The position numbers and the translations under genes were made by a program. DNA of 26,194 nt from JALZVT01 sp964634815 (GTDB taxonomy: Bacteria > Pseudomonadota > Gammaproteobacteria > Pseudomonadales > Azotimanducaceae): NCBI GenBank assembly GCA_964634815.1, contig CAZWMD010000058.1, forward strand, positions 1 through 26,194, written 5' to 3'. Shown here one piece after another: positions 14,989-21,741 of this stretch. The notes beneath the pieces are model-generated. The model worked only from the letters and a program-made list of their open reading frames with translations. It did not search any database and was not told where the DNA came from. The number at the start of each line of letters is the position of its first letter. Within the stretch, counting starts at the first letter, position 1.

Positions 14989-15522
14989 TTAAATAATCTG
15001 TAGATGTTGGAGAATCGCATCTGCTCTTTCTTTGGTGCTGGTTTTGTCGAGTACTCTCAGATTGTAGCCAAGTTGAGGGTAGGTCCTCAGCAGTCTTTGA
15101 TATTCTTCTTGAGCATCTGCCAGCGAGTGTTTGCGTTGCTCATCAGTCACATATATTTCTGGCCATGGAGGCGTCAGGAACACAGTTCTGTTGAATTTTG
15201 GTGCGTTTCGAAGGTAATGCTCTATTGGAGTATCTGTAAGCTGTGCTAATCCACTTGCTGCATCGATCAACCCACGATCAAAGAACACCCAGTCGCTTGA
15301 TGTCGACCATTGTTTCAAATCGGATAAAGAAGTATGAATAGCCCGCTTTAAAAACTCCTCCGGATTGATCCAGGGGACTGACGTTCCATTGTGTTGCTGT
15401 TCTTGGTAAACGATTCGTCGTCCTGGTTCGGGTACCACAGAGTAACCGCGCTTTCCAAGTTCATTGAGTAGAGTAGTTTTACCGCCTCCCGAGCAGCCAG
15501 AGATAACGACGAGTTTGTTCAT
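14989..15522 (-). CDS. Predicted AAA ATPase/kinase (AAA_28 type)
   Basis: 177 residues starting directly with a Walker A loop ('VVISGCSGGGKTTLLNEL'). The next element 'YSVVPEPGRRIV' and 'WVFFDRGLIDA' (an F-F-D-R-G Walker B-like strand) are the marks of the AAA_28 P-loop family, small stand-alone proteins thought to be nucleotide- or sugar-kinase-like. The lid region 'TPPWPEIYVTDEQRKHSL' is also typical. The gene precedes the serine-hydrolase gene by 19 bases on the same strand; the pairing may be incidental. No ribosome site of note. Confidence 0.88.
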   Translation of the reverse strand: MNKLVVISGCSGGGKTTLLNELGKRGYSVVPEPGRRIVYQEQQHNGTSVPWINPEEFLKRAIHTSLSDLKQWSTSSDWVFFDRGLIDAASGLAQLTDTPIEHYLRNAPKFNRTVFLTPPWPEIYVTDEQRKHSLADAQEEYQRLLRTYPQLGYNLRVLDKTSTKERADAILQHLQII

Positions 15523-15659
15523 GTGATGAGTTAGCTAAACACTATTAGAATATACAATTTCTTTTTTACCCTAACACATTTGAAAGTGCGCGCTTGAAGC
15601 TGGCCGGGCCATGATTGACTATATTGGTAAAGCGAAAACCTGTTACGAAGTTGGCTTGT

Positions 15660-16664
15660 TTAGCTTGTTTTTACGGGTAACTGACAACTCAGTTCGAAGT
15701 ACTCAAGGCCTTGTTCGAAAGGTTTTCCATGCCAGGCTTCAAATGCTGGTTGCTCGTCTGGGACAAAGCCGCTGCGAGGTAACCAGGTGCGAAAAAGCCA
15801 GTCTATTGCGCGCATCTCCAGCTCTATATCTCCTTTAATATTGAGTTCTGCAACCTGCATAGCAGGAAACTGATGCCAACTAACTTCGCCGTCAGGTAAT
15901 GCCTGACTCTCTTTTTTATCGATTACAACTGCGACGTCGTACCGACAGTCTTTGGTGGCGGTGATCTCTGGATCCTCCCACATATAGCCAAGCCAATCGC
16001 CACCGGCTAAACCTTTCTGTTCTGCCCAGCTTACCAACCGTTTGCTGGCATTTGGCACAGCAGCCGGTTGGTAAGGATCAAGTACTCTTATGTAGGCGAC
16101 CCGTCTGGCTGGCAAATTGCGTAGAGTCACACTGAACTGATCGGGATTTTCATTGGCAGGCAAGCGTTCCAGATTGTGCTTGTTTCCCAAAGCGGCGAGG
16201 CTTGAGGTAAATTCTTCTCTGTTCGAAGAACGCAGCTCTTGAATATTGATAGCACTTGGTGGTTTGCCGAATCTGTTTCGGAAACTCCTGGAGAAATCAG
16301 ACGACGAAGAGAAACCGCAGTCGAGTGCGATTTCAGTAAGCGTGAGCTTCGGAGAATGTGACATCAGATAGAGCGCACGCTCAAGCCGCAAGCGTTTTAC
16401 AAACTGATTTAAGGTCTCGCCAATGAGTGATCGAAACACTCGATGAAAATGAAACGGCGAGAACATGGCAACCTGGGCGATGTCTTCCAGTCTGAGATCG
16501 CTGCTCAGGTTGTTGACTATGTAGTCAATGGCGATATTTGTGCGCGCCACGTAGTTGACAGAGTTCGATTTATTTTCCGATTTGTTGTTCAATCTTTTGT
16601 TACGTGTCGAATGGAATCCAGATTTCGCAAGATTTGACAAGCGAGCACTGCGATATTCGGTCAA
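15660..16664 (-). CDS. AraC-family regulator with GyrI-like effector domain
   Basis: 334 residues. Residues about 38-145 form the double helix-turn-helix of AraC/XylS proteins ('LRLEDIAQVAMFSPFHFHRVF' split over helix 1/2, then 'LTEIALDCGFSSSSDFSRSF'). Residues about 175-334 are a GyrI-like domain ('VTLRNLPARRVAYIRVLDPY', C-terminal 'FEAWHGKP'), which binds drugs or hydrophobic cations in SbmC/Rob/BmrR relatives. The N-terminal 37 residues are polar and unlike the family, so the true start may be internal (GTG 16550), though no ribosome site supports it. It is divergent from a VOC gene, a probable target. Confidence 0.88.
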   Translation of the reverse strand: MTEYRSARLSNLAKSGFHSTRNKRLNNKSENKSNSVNYVARTNIAIDYIVNNLSSDLRLEDIAQVAMFSPFHFHRVFRSLIGETLNQFVKRLRLERALYLMSHSPKLTLTEIALDCGFSSSSDFSRSFRNRFGKPPSAINIQELRSSNREEFTSSLAALGNKHNLERLPANENPDQFSVTLRNLPARRVAYIRVLDPYQPAAVPNASKRLVSWAEQKGLAGGDWLGYMWEDPEITATKDCRYDVAVVIDKKESQALPDGEVSWHQFPAMQVAELNIKGDIELEMRAIDWLFRTWLPRSGFVPDEQPAFEAWHGKPFEQGLEYFELSCQLPVKTS

Positions 16665-16678
16665 GTTGAGTTAAAACT

Positions 16679-17086
16679 ATGAGTAATGAAATGGAACCTA
16701 AACTTATGATGCAACTTGGTAATTTTTCGTTGAGTCTTGCCGTGAAAGATCTGGCCGTGTCGCGGACATTCTATGAAAAGCTGGGCTTTTCTGAAGTAGG
16801 TGGTGTAGCAGCAGAAAATTGGCTCATTCTCCAAAACGGTACAACCACAATCGGCTTGTTTCAAGGAATGTTCGAAAACAATACCATGACGTTCAATCCG
16901 GGTTGGAACCATAAAATGGAAGTTCTGGATGATTTCAATGATGTTCGCGAAATCCAGTCTACTCTGCAGGATCAAGGCATCGAACTGTTAAAGTCGTGCG
17001 AACCTGAAGGTAATCAACCCGACAGCATCATGATTGCAGATCCAGATGGCAATATGATTCTGATCGATCAACATGTCGCTGGTTAG
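16679..17086 (+). CDS. VOC (glyoxalase) family protein
   Basis: 135 residues, one two-module VOC domain. Module 1 begins 'GNFSLSLAVKDLAVSRTFYE' with 'KLGFSEVGG'; module 2 ends 'SIMIADPDGNMILIDQH', with the standard D-P-D-G-N and the metal-site Asp/Glu position occupied by Asp. The starts at 16679, 16691 and 16706 are all possible; the last has GGAA eight bases before it and leaves a 41-base spacer to the AraC-GyrI gene instead of 14. Divergence from that regulator suggests control by it. Tail-to-tail with the next VOC gene, four bases apart. Confidence 0.87.
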   Translation: MSNEMEPKLMMQLGNFSLSLAVKDLAVSRTFYEKLGFSEVGGVAAENWLILQNGTTTIGLFQGMFENNTMTFNPGWNHKMEVLDDFNDVREIQSTLQDQGIELLKSCEPEGNQPDSIMIADPDGNMILIDQHVAG

Positions 17087-17090
17087 ATGC

Positions 17091-17432
17091 TTATTCTGAC
17101 CATACCGCGAGTTCATTTCCGTTTGGGTCGATGAAGTGAAAGCGTCGCCCACCGGGGAAACGAAAGATGGGTTGTGATATATCGCACCCGTAGTCAGAAA
17201 TCCTGGTTTGTAGTTCTTCTAGCTGCTGGAAATACAGAACGACTAGAACTCCGCCATTGGATATTGGTTTGGTATCTAGAGTGAAGCCACCATCCATTCC
17301 GGCTCCCTCGAAGCTCGAGTATTTGGGCCCGTAGTCGGTGAATGTCCACCCCAAGACGTTTCCATAGAAGGCTTTTGTTTTGTCGAGATCGACTGCCGGG
17401 AATTCAATGTAGTTGATTTCTCTATCGGCCAT
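17091..17432 (-). CDS. VOC family protein
   Basis: 113 residues. It opens with 'INYIEFPAVDLDKTKAFYGN' and 'LGWTFTDYGPKYSSFEGAGM', a pattern of the VOC subgroup often annotated as glyoxalase or 'bleomycin resistance protein' and similar to YdeM/PhnB-like small proteins, and it ends with 'RRFHFIDPNGNELAVWSE'. The terminal Glu of 'GNELAVW' is the usual metal ligand. It is transcribed toward the preceding VOC gene, with only four bases between stop codons. Upstream lies a spacer with three hairpins shared with the cold-shock gene. Confidence 0.88.
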   Translation of the reverse strand: MADREINYIEFPAVDLDKTKAFYGNVLGWTFTDYGPKYSSFEGAGMDGGFTLDTKPISNGGVLVVLYFQQLEELQTRISDYGCDISQPIFRFPGGRRFHFIDPNGNELAVWSE

Positions 17433-17458
17433 GTACTCATACTCGGGATTCGGGGCTT

Positions 17459-17505
17459 GCAGATAGCCTATATCTGCCCTACTGACAGCGTAATGTCAGT
17501 AGGGC
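17459..17505. terminator. Two overlapping hairpins, second very stable
   Basis: Stem 1 (17459-17477: GCAGATA / TATCTGC, loop of 5) and stem 2 (17476-17505: GCCCTACTGACA / TGTCAGTAGGGC, loop of 6) share two bases, so they compete. Stem 2 has twelve perfect pairs. Neither has a T-tract. They lie between the cold-shock gene end and the VOC gene start, both leftward. Confidence 0.5.
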
Positions 17506-17544
17506 TTGGAATTCCAGAGTGGTTTGAGCTGGGTAGGAGATGCC

Positions 17545-17581
17545 GGCTCGCAAGTAAACCGCGGTATCCGCGTTGCGAGCC
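17545..17581 (-). terminator. Hairpin after the cold-shock gene
   Basis: Outer stem of nine pairs (GGCTCGCAA / TTGCGAGCC), an inner stem of five (CGCGG / CCGCG) with a TAT loop, and a six-base bulge. It starts 27 bases after the stop of the cold-shock gene, where a terminator or stabilising 3' structure is expected, but no T-tract follows. Confidence 0.6.
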
Positions 17582-17608
17582 GTTAGTTACGAACCTGCGA
17601 AGGGTTGA

Positions 17609-17812
17609 TCAGGCGTTTTTGAGGTTGCTCGCGGCAAGTTTACCGCGCTCGGTGACAACTTCGTATTCGATGCGCTGTCCTTCAGAAAGCGAATCCATGC
17701 CAGCGTTTTGCACGGCGCTAATATGTACAAAAACGTCTTTTTCGCCGTTTTCAGGCTGGATGAACCCAAAGCCTTTAGCCGCATCAAAAAATTTAACAGT
17801 TCCAATAGCCAT
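17609..17812 (-). CDS. CspA-family cold-shock protein
   Basis: 67 residues, the whole OB-fold cold-shock domain. RNP1 is 'KGFGFI' (13-18) and RNP2 'VFVHI' (27-31), with surface aromatic residues in place for single-stranded nucleic acid binding. It acts as an RNA chaperone or antiterminator. GGAGG nine bases before the ATG is strong. The leader contains a hairpin (17837-17857) followed by a U-rich run, which could control translation or transcription, and the 3' side is followed by hairpins. Which paralogue it is (CspA, C, D, E) cannot be told. Confidence 0.97.
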   Translation of the reverse strand: MAIGTVKFFDAAKGFGFIQPENGEKDVFVHISAVQNAGMDSLSEGQRIEYEVVTERGKLAASNLKNA

Positions 17813-17836
17813 TATTTGGCCTCCAAAATAAAAGTG

Positions 17837-17857
17837 CCACGCACAAATCGGGCGTGG
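17837..17857 (-). promoter_or_regulatory. Leader hairpin of the cold-shock gene
   Basis: Six perfect pairs (CCACGC / GCGTGG) with a 9-base loop, followed on the minus strand by CACTTTTATTTT and then the ribosome site. Structured leaders are known for cold-shock genes. The hairpin plus U-run could also act as a weak attenuator. Confidence 0.45.
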
Positions 17858-18025
17858 GGACGAACAATCTGGGAATTCTGAGTGACTTGAAGAGGAATGC
17901 CCAAGAATGGACAGGTAACCGATGGGCCGGACAAAACTAAGATCGTGGGCAAACGCTACGCTTTAATCGATTGAGTGTCAAAGCAAATTTGGCAGTTATA
18001 CTGCATTGCCAGAGGGTTTCGCACA

Positions 18026-18628
18026 ATGAAAATATACCACGTGCCTGGCACGCGTTCTGTTCGACCGGTCTGGTTGGCATTTGAACTGGGATTGAAGATT
18101 GATGTTGAGATAATCGACTTCTCATCCGAATACAGAGACTCAAAGGCGTGGCGAGATATCAGCCCTGCGGGAAAGGTGCCAGCCCTTGTTGATGGCGATC
18201 TCAAAATGTTCGAATCGGGTGCCATGGTGGACTATATCCTTGCCCGCTATGGAGAAGGACGCCTGGCTCCATCGCTTGAGTCTCAAGACTACGCCAAATA
18301 CCGACAGTGGTGTTGGTTTGCTGAGGCGACGCTCATTCGTCCGTTGGGACTGTATCGGTTACTCAGAGCCCGGTCAGAACCGGTGGACAGCCTGATAGAT
18401 GAAGCCCAGCGGAAGTTTGCTGATTCACTTCAGGCGGTTGAGTTGTGCCTTCACGATAGAACCTATCTGTTAGGCGAAGAATTCACGGCAGCAGATGTCA
18501 TGATGGGCTATTCGCTGGCGTTGGTGGAACGCCTACTAACGGATGAACAGCACAATATTCGAAATTATCTCAGTGTCCTTGCCCAACGGCCTGCGTATAA
18601 ACGAGTCGCGCAGCTTGGGAAGAATTAA
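18026..18628 (+). CDS. Glutathione S-transferase family protein
   Basis: 200 residues: thioredoxin-like N-terminal domain (1-78) and helical C-terminal domain. The start 'MKIYHVPGTRSVRPVW' has the Ser/Arg of the glutathione site; 'SPAGKVPALVDGDLKMFESGAMVDYIL' holds the cis-Pro and the E-S-x-A glutathione-binding pair; 'TYLLGEEFTAADVMMGYSL' is the conserved N-capping box. The frame is open 17 codons earlier, but GAGGG before ATG 18026 and the family start decide. Probably a detoxifying enzyme for electrophiles. It is divergent from the cold-shock gene. Confidence 0.92.
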   Translation: MKIYHVPGTRSVRPVWLAFELGLKIDVEIIDFSSEYRDSKAWRDISPAGKVPALVDGDLKMFESGAMVDYILARYGEGRLAPSLESQDYAKYRQWCWFAEATLIRPLGLYRLLRARSEPVDSLIDEAQRKFADSLQAVELCLHDRTYLLGEEFTAADVMMGYSLALVERLLTDEQHNIRNYLSVLAQRPAYKRVAQLGKN

Positions 18629-18649
18629 CCGGAAACTCATCTTTATATG

Positions 18650-18668
18650 ACTACAAAACATTTGTAGT
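18650..18668. terminator. Bidirectional hairpin between convergent genes
   Basis: A perfect 8-base stem (ACTACAAA / TTTGTAGT) with a 3-base ACA loop, T-rich on the right flank (TCTTATCTTT). It lies exactly between the end of the GST gene and the end of the small membrane-protein gene. Confidence 0.6.
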
Positions 18669-18670
18669 TC

Positions 18671-18868
18671 TTATCTTTGCTTAAATTTTGGCGTAAGGCG
18701 AAGATAGAGAACCAAAGCTATCCATGAACCAAAAATGATAGCGAACATCCACAGGAGTCGCTCGTTGTTGGTTAGTGTTCTACGATCTCTGAAGAAAAAG
18801 AATAGCGGTAGAAACCATAACAATGTGAACAACAGCGTCTGGCTGATCAGTGTGGTAATAATGTTCAT
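18671..18868 (-). CDS. Small two-helix membrane protein
   Basis: 65 residues with two membrane helices separated by a charged loop ('FFRDRRTLTNNERLLW') and a basic C-terminus. The second helix, 'LLWMFAIIFGSWIALVLYL', resembles the PLDc_N domain (phospholipase D-nuclease N-terminal), often found alone in small membrane proteins. AGGA seven bases before the ATG supports the start. It follows the GNAT-VOC gene by 33 bases on the same strand and may close that operon. Function unknown. Confidence 0.68.
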   Translation of the reverse strand: MNIITTLISQTLLFTLLWFLPLFFFFRDRRTLTNNERLLWMFAIIFGSWIALVLYLRLTPKFKQR

Positions 18869-18901
18869 GGAGTTCCTAAGGGTCTGATCAATAGCTGGGT
18901 A

Positions 18902-19864
18902 CTACTCTGGTTCGTGGCATACCATTTCGACGTTGTGCCCGTCTGGGTCAACAACAAAGGCCGCATAATAATTGTTGCTGTATTTTGGCCGTAAACCTGG
19001 GGCTCCGTTGCTTGTCCCGCCGGCTTTCAAGGCATCTTTGTAAAAGACATCAACTTGCTGGCGAGTATTTGCCCGGAATGCCAAATGCAAATGTGCTGGC
19101 TTTTCTTCAGTTTTGACGAGACACAGCGAGCTTTTGCCGTCTGTACTCAGCTCGATACCAGTGTCGTTTTCTGTGACGATCTGAACATTCAGAACTTCAA
19201 GTGCTTGTAGATAAAATGCTTTACTCAGGGCGTAGTCACTTACGCCAAACACGACGTGGTCAAACATCGCTTCTCCAATAAGTTGTTGGCTGTGACGATG
19301 TTGGTAGCTTCGTGTACCCGGCTTGTGGTGTGGATTGATTTTGGCTGTTAGCACGTGGTCTTGCCATTTGCCTGCTATTTTCAAATAGGATTTTGCAACC
19401 CCTTCCTTATTGAAACCGAGCTTTTCCAAGACTCGAGCACTTCGAGTATTGCCAGGCATATAGTTCGCCATGACTCGATGCAAATCTAGCTCTTTAAAAA
19501 CATAGTTTATGGCACCTTCTACAAACTCTGTCATGAGCCCTTTGCCAGTATGTTCCTTTGAAATGGAGTACCCCAGATTACAGGCTTGAAAGGGGCCGCG
19601 AGCGATGTTTGTGAAGTTGCAAGCACCTACAATTTCGTCTTGATTGGGGAAGAGTGCGAGAATTCTCAATGAGATTTCTTTGTTGTGCTCGTCCTCAAAT
19701 TCTCGACGGCGCTTGGTCCAGGCGTCAAGGCTATGATATCCGCTGGGGCGAAGGGGCTCCCAGGGTTGGAGGTGCTCATCGTTGCGAGTGTAGTAGAGGC
19801 TCAACTGCTCAGCGGTCAATTCCGTTAGTAGCACTGCGCGAAGTCTTGGAGTTTCGAATAACAT
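18902..19864 (-). CDS. GNAT acetyltransferase fused to a VOC domain
   Basis: 320 residues. Residues 1-178 are a RimJ-type GNAT domain: 'TPRLRAVLLTELTAEQL', the acetyl-CoA loop 'SKEHTGKGLMTEF' and the C-terminal 'YLKIAGKWQDHVLTAKINP' that normally ends RimJ. Residues 200-318 are a complete VOC domain: 'FDHVVFGVSDYALSKAFY' to 'AAFVVDPDGHNVEMVCHEPE'. Between them is a 20-residue basic, His/Gln-rich linker. Internally, at the first Met of the VOC domain (residue 200), there is a ribosome site (GGAG, 5 bases before ATG 19267), so a free VOC protein may also be made. Probably an operon with the HtaA gene (21-base gap) and the small membrane protein. Confidence 0.88.
   Translation of the reverse strand: MLFETPRLRAVLLTELTAEQLSLYYTRNDEHLQPWEPLRPSGYHSLDAWTKRRREFEDEHNKEISLRILALFPNQDEIVGACNFTNIARGPFQACNLGYSISKEHTGKGLMTEFVEGAINYVFKELDLHRVMANYMPGNTRSARVLEKLGFNKEGVAKSYLKIAGKWQDHVLTAKINPHHKPGTRSYQHRHSQQLIGEAMFDHVVFGVSDYALSKAFYLQALEVLNVQIVTENDTGIELSTDGKSSLCLVKTEEKPAHLHLAFRANTRQQVDVFYKDALKAGGTSNGAPGLRPKYSNNYYAAFVVDPDGHNVEMVCHEPE
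19273..19276 (-). promoter_or_regulatory. Internal ribosome binding site inside the GNAT-VOC fusion
   Basis: GGAG on the minus strand, five bases before an in-frame ATG (19267) that begins the VOC domain 'MFDHVVFGV'. It looks like a remnant or working start of a formerly separate gene. Confidence 0.55.
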
Positions 19865-19885
19865 CGCCTTGGATGTGGACCCTGG

Positions 19886-20344
19886 CTATTGGAGATGCAC
19901 CGGGTCGAGTTCAGTGCCCGTGGGATAGTTATCGGCTATCTGGTACATACCGTCATCTGTAATCTCCGATTGCAGCGTAATAGCAACGTTTGAATCTTGA
20001 TCAACGAGTTTGAGTTTTGCGATGGCGCAGCGGTCTTTGTTCATTGGTGCATCGAGGCAGGTCAGTACTAATTCACCAGCTTCAATATCGATGCCAAGTT
20101 CGCTGAGCGTTGCGTTGAGCATTCCACCGTGAGCTTCGAAAGTAACTTTCCCTTGAAAACGCATGCTCCCGTTTACACTGCCATCTGGCGCAACGATTAG
20201 ATCTCCTCCGGGAATAGCTTTGAACAGGAAAGATCCATCCTCTGTTCGGATCGCCCCGTCACTTACGTTGATGCTTCCTTCTGCTGCTTCAACATAGCTC
20301 CGGAAGCTGGCTTTTACACCCCAGATTAACTGCTTGAAACTCAT
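19886..20344 (-). CDS. HtaA-domain protein (haem-binding type)
   Basis: 152 residues that match a single HtaA/CR domain. The N-terminal 'IWGVKASFRSYVE' is diagnostic, and 'GKVTFEAHGGMLNATLSELGI' is the second conserved block. In corynebacterial HtaA a conserved Tyr and His bind haem; the equivalents would be Tyr17 and His72. Unlike those surface proteins this one has no signal peptide, membrane helix or sorting motif, so it would be cytoplasmic. AGGGG nine bases before the ATG is a good ribosome site. A palindrome (20374-20390) sits 30 bases upstream. It probably heads an operon with the GNAT-VOC gene. Confidence 0.85.
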   Translation of the reverse strand: MSFKQLIWGVKASFRSYVEAAEGSINVSDGAIRTEDGSFLFKAIPGGDLIVAPDGSVNGSMRFQGKVTFEAHGGMLNATLSELGIDIEAGELVLTCLDAPMNKDRCAIAKLKLVDQDSNVAITLQSEITDDGMYQIADNYPTGTELDPVHLQ

Positions 20345-20373
20345 ATTTATCCCCTAAACCTGGCTCCCGAAAC

Positions 20374-20390
20374 AGGTATATTCTATACCT
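20374..20390. promoter_or_regulatory. Palindrome upstream of the HtaA gene, possible operator
   Basis: A perfect inverted repeat AGGTATA-TTC-TATACCT, 30 bases before the HtaA start. The leftward strand reads TATAGAAT across it, so it may overlap a -10 box and act as an operator. It is not a recognisable Fur box. Confidence 0.45.
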
Positions 20391-20411
20391 CTCAACGCGC
20401 GAGGTAATAAC

Positions 20412-20501
20412 TTGTCTGAATCTGACGACAGACCATCTTTGATGGTGGACGCTTATAGGAACAAAGGCCGCGGCGTTACTGGCGATTGGTATTTCAGGTA
20501 G
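20412..20501 (+). CDS. Possible 29-residue small protein divergent from HtaA
   Basis: A short frame starting at TTG with GAGG seven bases upstream. The peptide (begins MSESDDRPS, ends VTGDWYFR) has a charged, protein-like composition. It shares the promoter region and palindrome with the HtaA gene. No family is known to me; it could also be the surviving start of a truncated gene. The rest of the 20345-20551 spacer shows only a short hairpin (20432-20446). Confidence 0.33.
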   Translation: MSESDDRPSLMVDAYRNKGRGVTGDWYFR

Positions 20502-20551
20502 TTGTTATTGTTGCTCGCTGTCGAGTGATTTATTTCCTAGTTCTGCCGGGC

Positions 20552-21124
20552 TCAGGATGAACGAGAAGTGGAGGTAACTCGCAGTAGAAGCTCTCGCTTA
20601 ATGCAGCGTTTGAACCAGGGAGCAATCTGCACATCCGATTTTGCGACTTCCTTATAGCTCGGCCGTAGCAATACTGCAGCGGTGTTGAGATCTGCTACAG
20701 TAAAGCGCTCTCCGAGTAGGTAGGAATTGGTAGTTAACGCTTGCCGCAGAGCGTCCAGCGACCGTTCGAGTCTGGCGTTATCTATTGGCAAGTTAAGTCT
20801 ATTGGCCGCATCATGAGGGCCTTCCAGTTCAGCTAAAGCCCATGCCATCCAGGCAATAGTCCGAGTTTGATCATTGCTTACCGTTGGCCATAGGTCGCCA
20901 CCGTAGTTTTGTGCCAAGTGGATATTGATCGCCAGACTCTCGAAGATCACAAGGCCGTTATCATCCAGTACCGGTATTTTTCCGTTTGGGTTGACCGCCA
21001 GGAAGTCGGAATTATTCGTTTCAATACCGTATCTAACAGGTATGCGTTGATAGGTGACGCCGGCTTCTTCCAGCATCCAGGCACATCGGAATGATCTACC
21101 GTTTGCGCCGTATAGTTTGATCAT
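20552..21124 (-). CDS. Glutathione S-transferase family protein
   Basis: 190 residues with both GST domains. The start 'IKLYGANGRSFRCAWMLEEAGVTYQ' has the Ser active-site region; 'NPNGKIPVLDDNGLVIFESLAINIHLA' includes the cis-Pro and the E-S pair that binds glutathione; 'SYLLGERFTVADLNTAAVL' is the N-capping box. The last dozen residues ('LLLRVTSTSRSS') are unlike the usual 'RPA' ending but not clearly frameshifted. It is only about half-similar to the 18026 GST and is not a recent duplicate. A stand-alone unit with no strong ribosome site. Confidence 0.9.
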   Translation of the reverse strand: MIKLYGANGRSFRCAWMLEEAGVTYQRIPVRYGIETNNSDFLAVNPNGKIPVLDDNGLVIFESLAINIHLAQNYGGDLWPTVSNDQTRTIAWMAWALAELEGPHDAANRLNLPIDNARLERSLDALRQALTTNSYLLGERFTVADLNTAAVLLRPSYKEVAKSDVQIAPWFKRCIKRELLLRVTSTSRSS

Positions 21125-21252
21125 CTTTGTCGGCCTGATGCCTGCTTCGCGATCAATATAGTAGAATCAATGGATATGCACTAGTTTGGACTGCTGCCGG
21201 TTAGCGGTTGTATCGAGTTGGCGTCAATTGCAGAATTTGAGGTAGATTCTTT

Positions 21253-21741
21253 ATGGCCATATCCGGTAGTTGCCTGTGTGGTGGAGTTCAGTTTGTTGTC
21301 GATGAAGTTTCTGGTCCGGTCGAAATCTGCCACTGTGTTCGTTGTCAGAAGAAGAGTGGCAACACCTCTTTGGCCATGGTTGCGGTCAAGTCTTCTTCTT
21401 ATCGCTGTGTATCTGGCGGTGATCTAATTCAAGCGTTTAGTGCCCCCGTCCTAAATCAACCTCCAGCCTACAGCTCGCATTTTTGCTGCGTCTGTGGAAG
21501 CGCAGTGCCCCCAGCCAGTACTGAGGAGCCTATTCTTGAAATTCCCGCCGGTCTTTTTGACGATGATCCAGGCGTGCGGCCCAGTAAACGTATTTACATC
21601 GATTTCAAACACGACTGGGATGAAATCCCTCAGGACCTCCCTCACTATAACTTTCGCTCGCTATATCAAGAACGCCTGGGGCGAGAATTGCCCCTGGATC
21701 ACAAAGTGTTGGGGCATGACGGGAAGGCTCGAACTGTCTAG
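21253..21741 (+). CDS. GFA-family (glutathione-dependent formaldehyde-activating enzyme-like) protein
   Basis: 162 residues. Zinc ligands are plain: Cys7 and Cys9 in 'GSCLCGGVQF', Cys26/28/31 in 'EICHCVRCQKKSG', and the 'HFCCVCGS' pair near residue 80. This arrangement defines the Mss4-like GFA fold; despite the name, most members do not act on formaldehyde and their substrate is unknown. The C-terminal 'IPAGLFDDDPGVRPSKRIYID' block is family-typical. AGG nine bases upstream of the ATG is a modest ribosome site. The 3' end overlaps the GAF gene tail to tail by four bases. Confidence 0.93.
   Translation: MAISGSCLCGGVQFVVDEVSGPVEICHCVRCQKKSGNTSLAMVAVKSSSYRCVSGGDLIQAFSAPVLNQPPAYSSHFCCVCGSAVPPASTEEPILEIPAGLFDDDPGVRPSKRIYIDFKHDWDEIPQDLPHYNFRSLYQERLGRELPLDHKVLGHDGKARTV

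Noticed and set aside
15523..15659. Possible gene tail or attC downstream of the AraC gene (GCTAAAC to GTTAGGG)
   Set aside because: The leftward frame has no start codon, and the two end motifs match attC consensus only in part, with no internal dyad.
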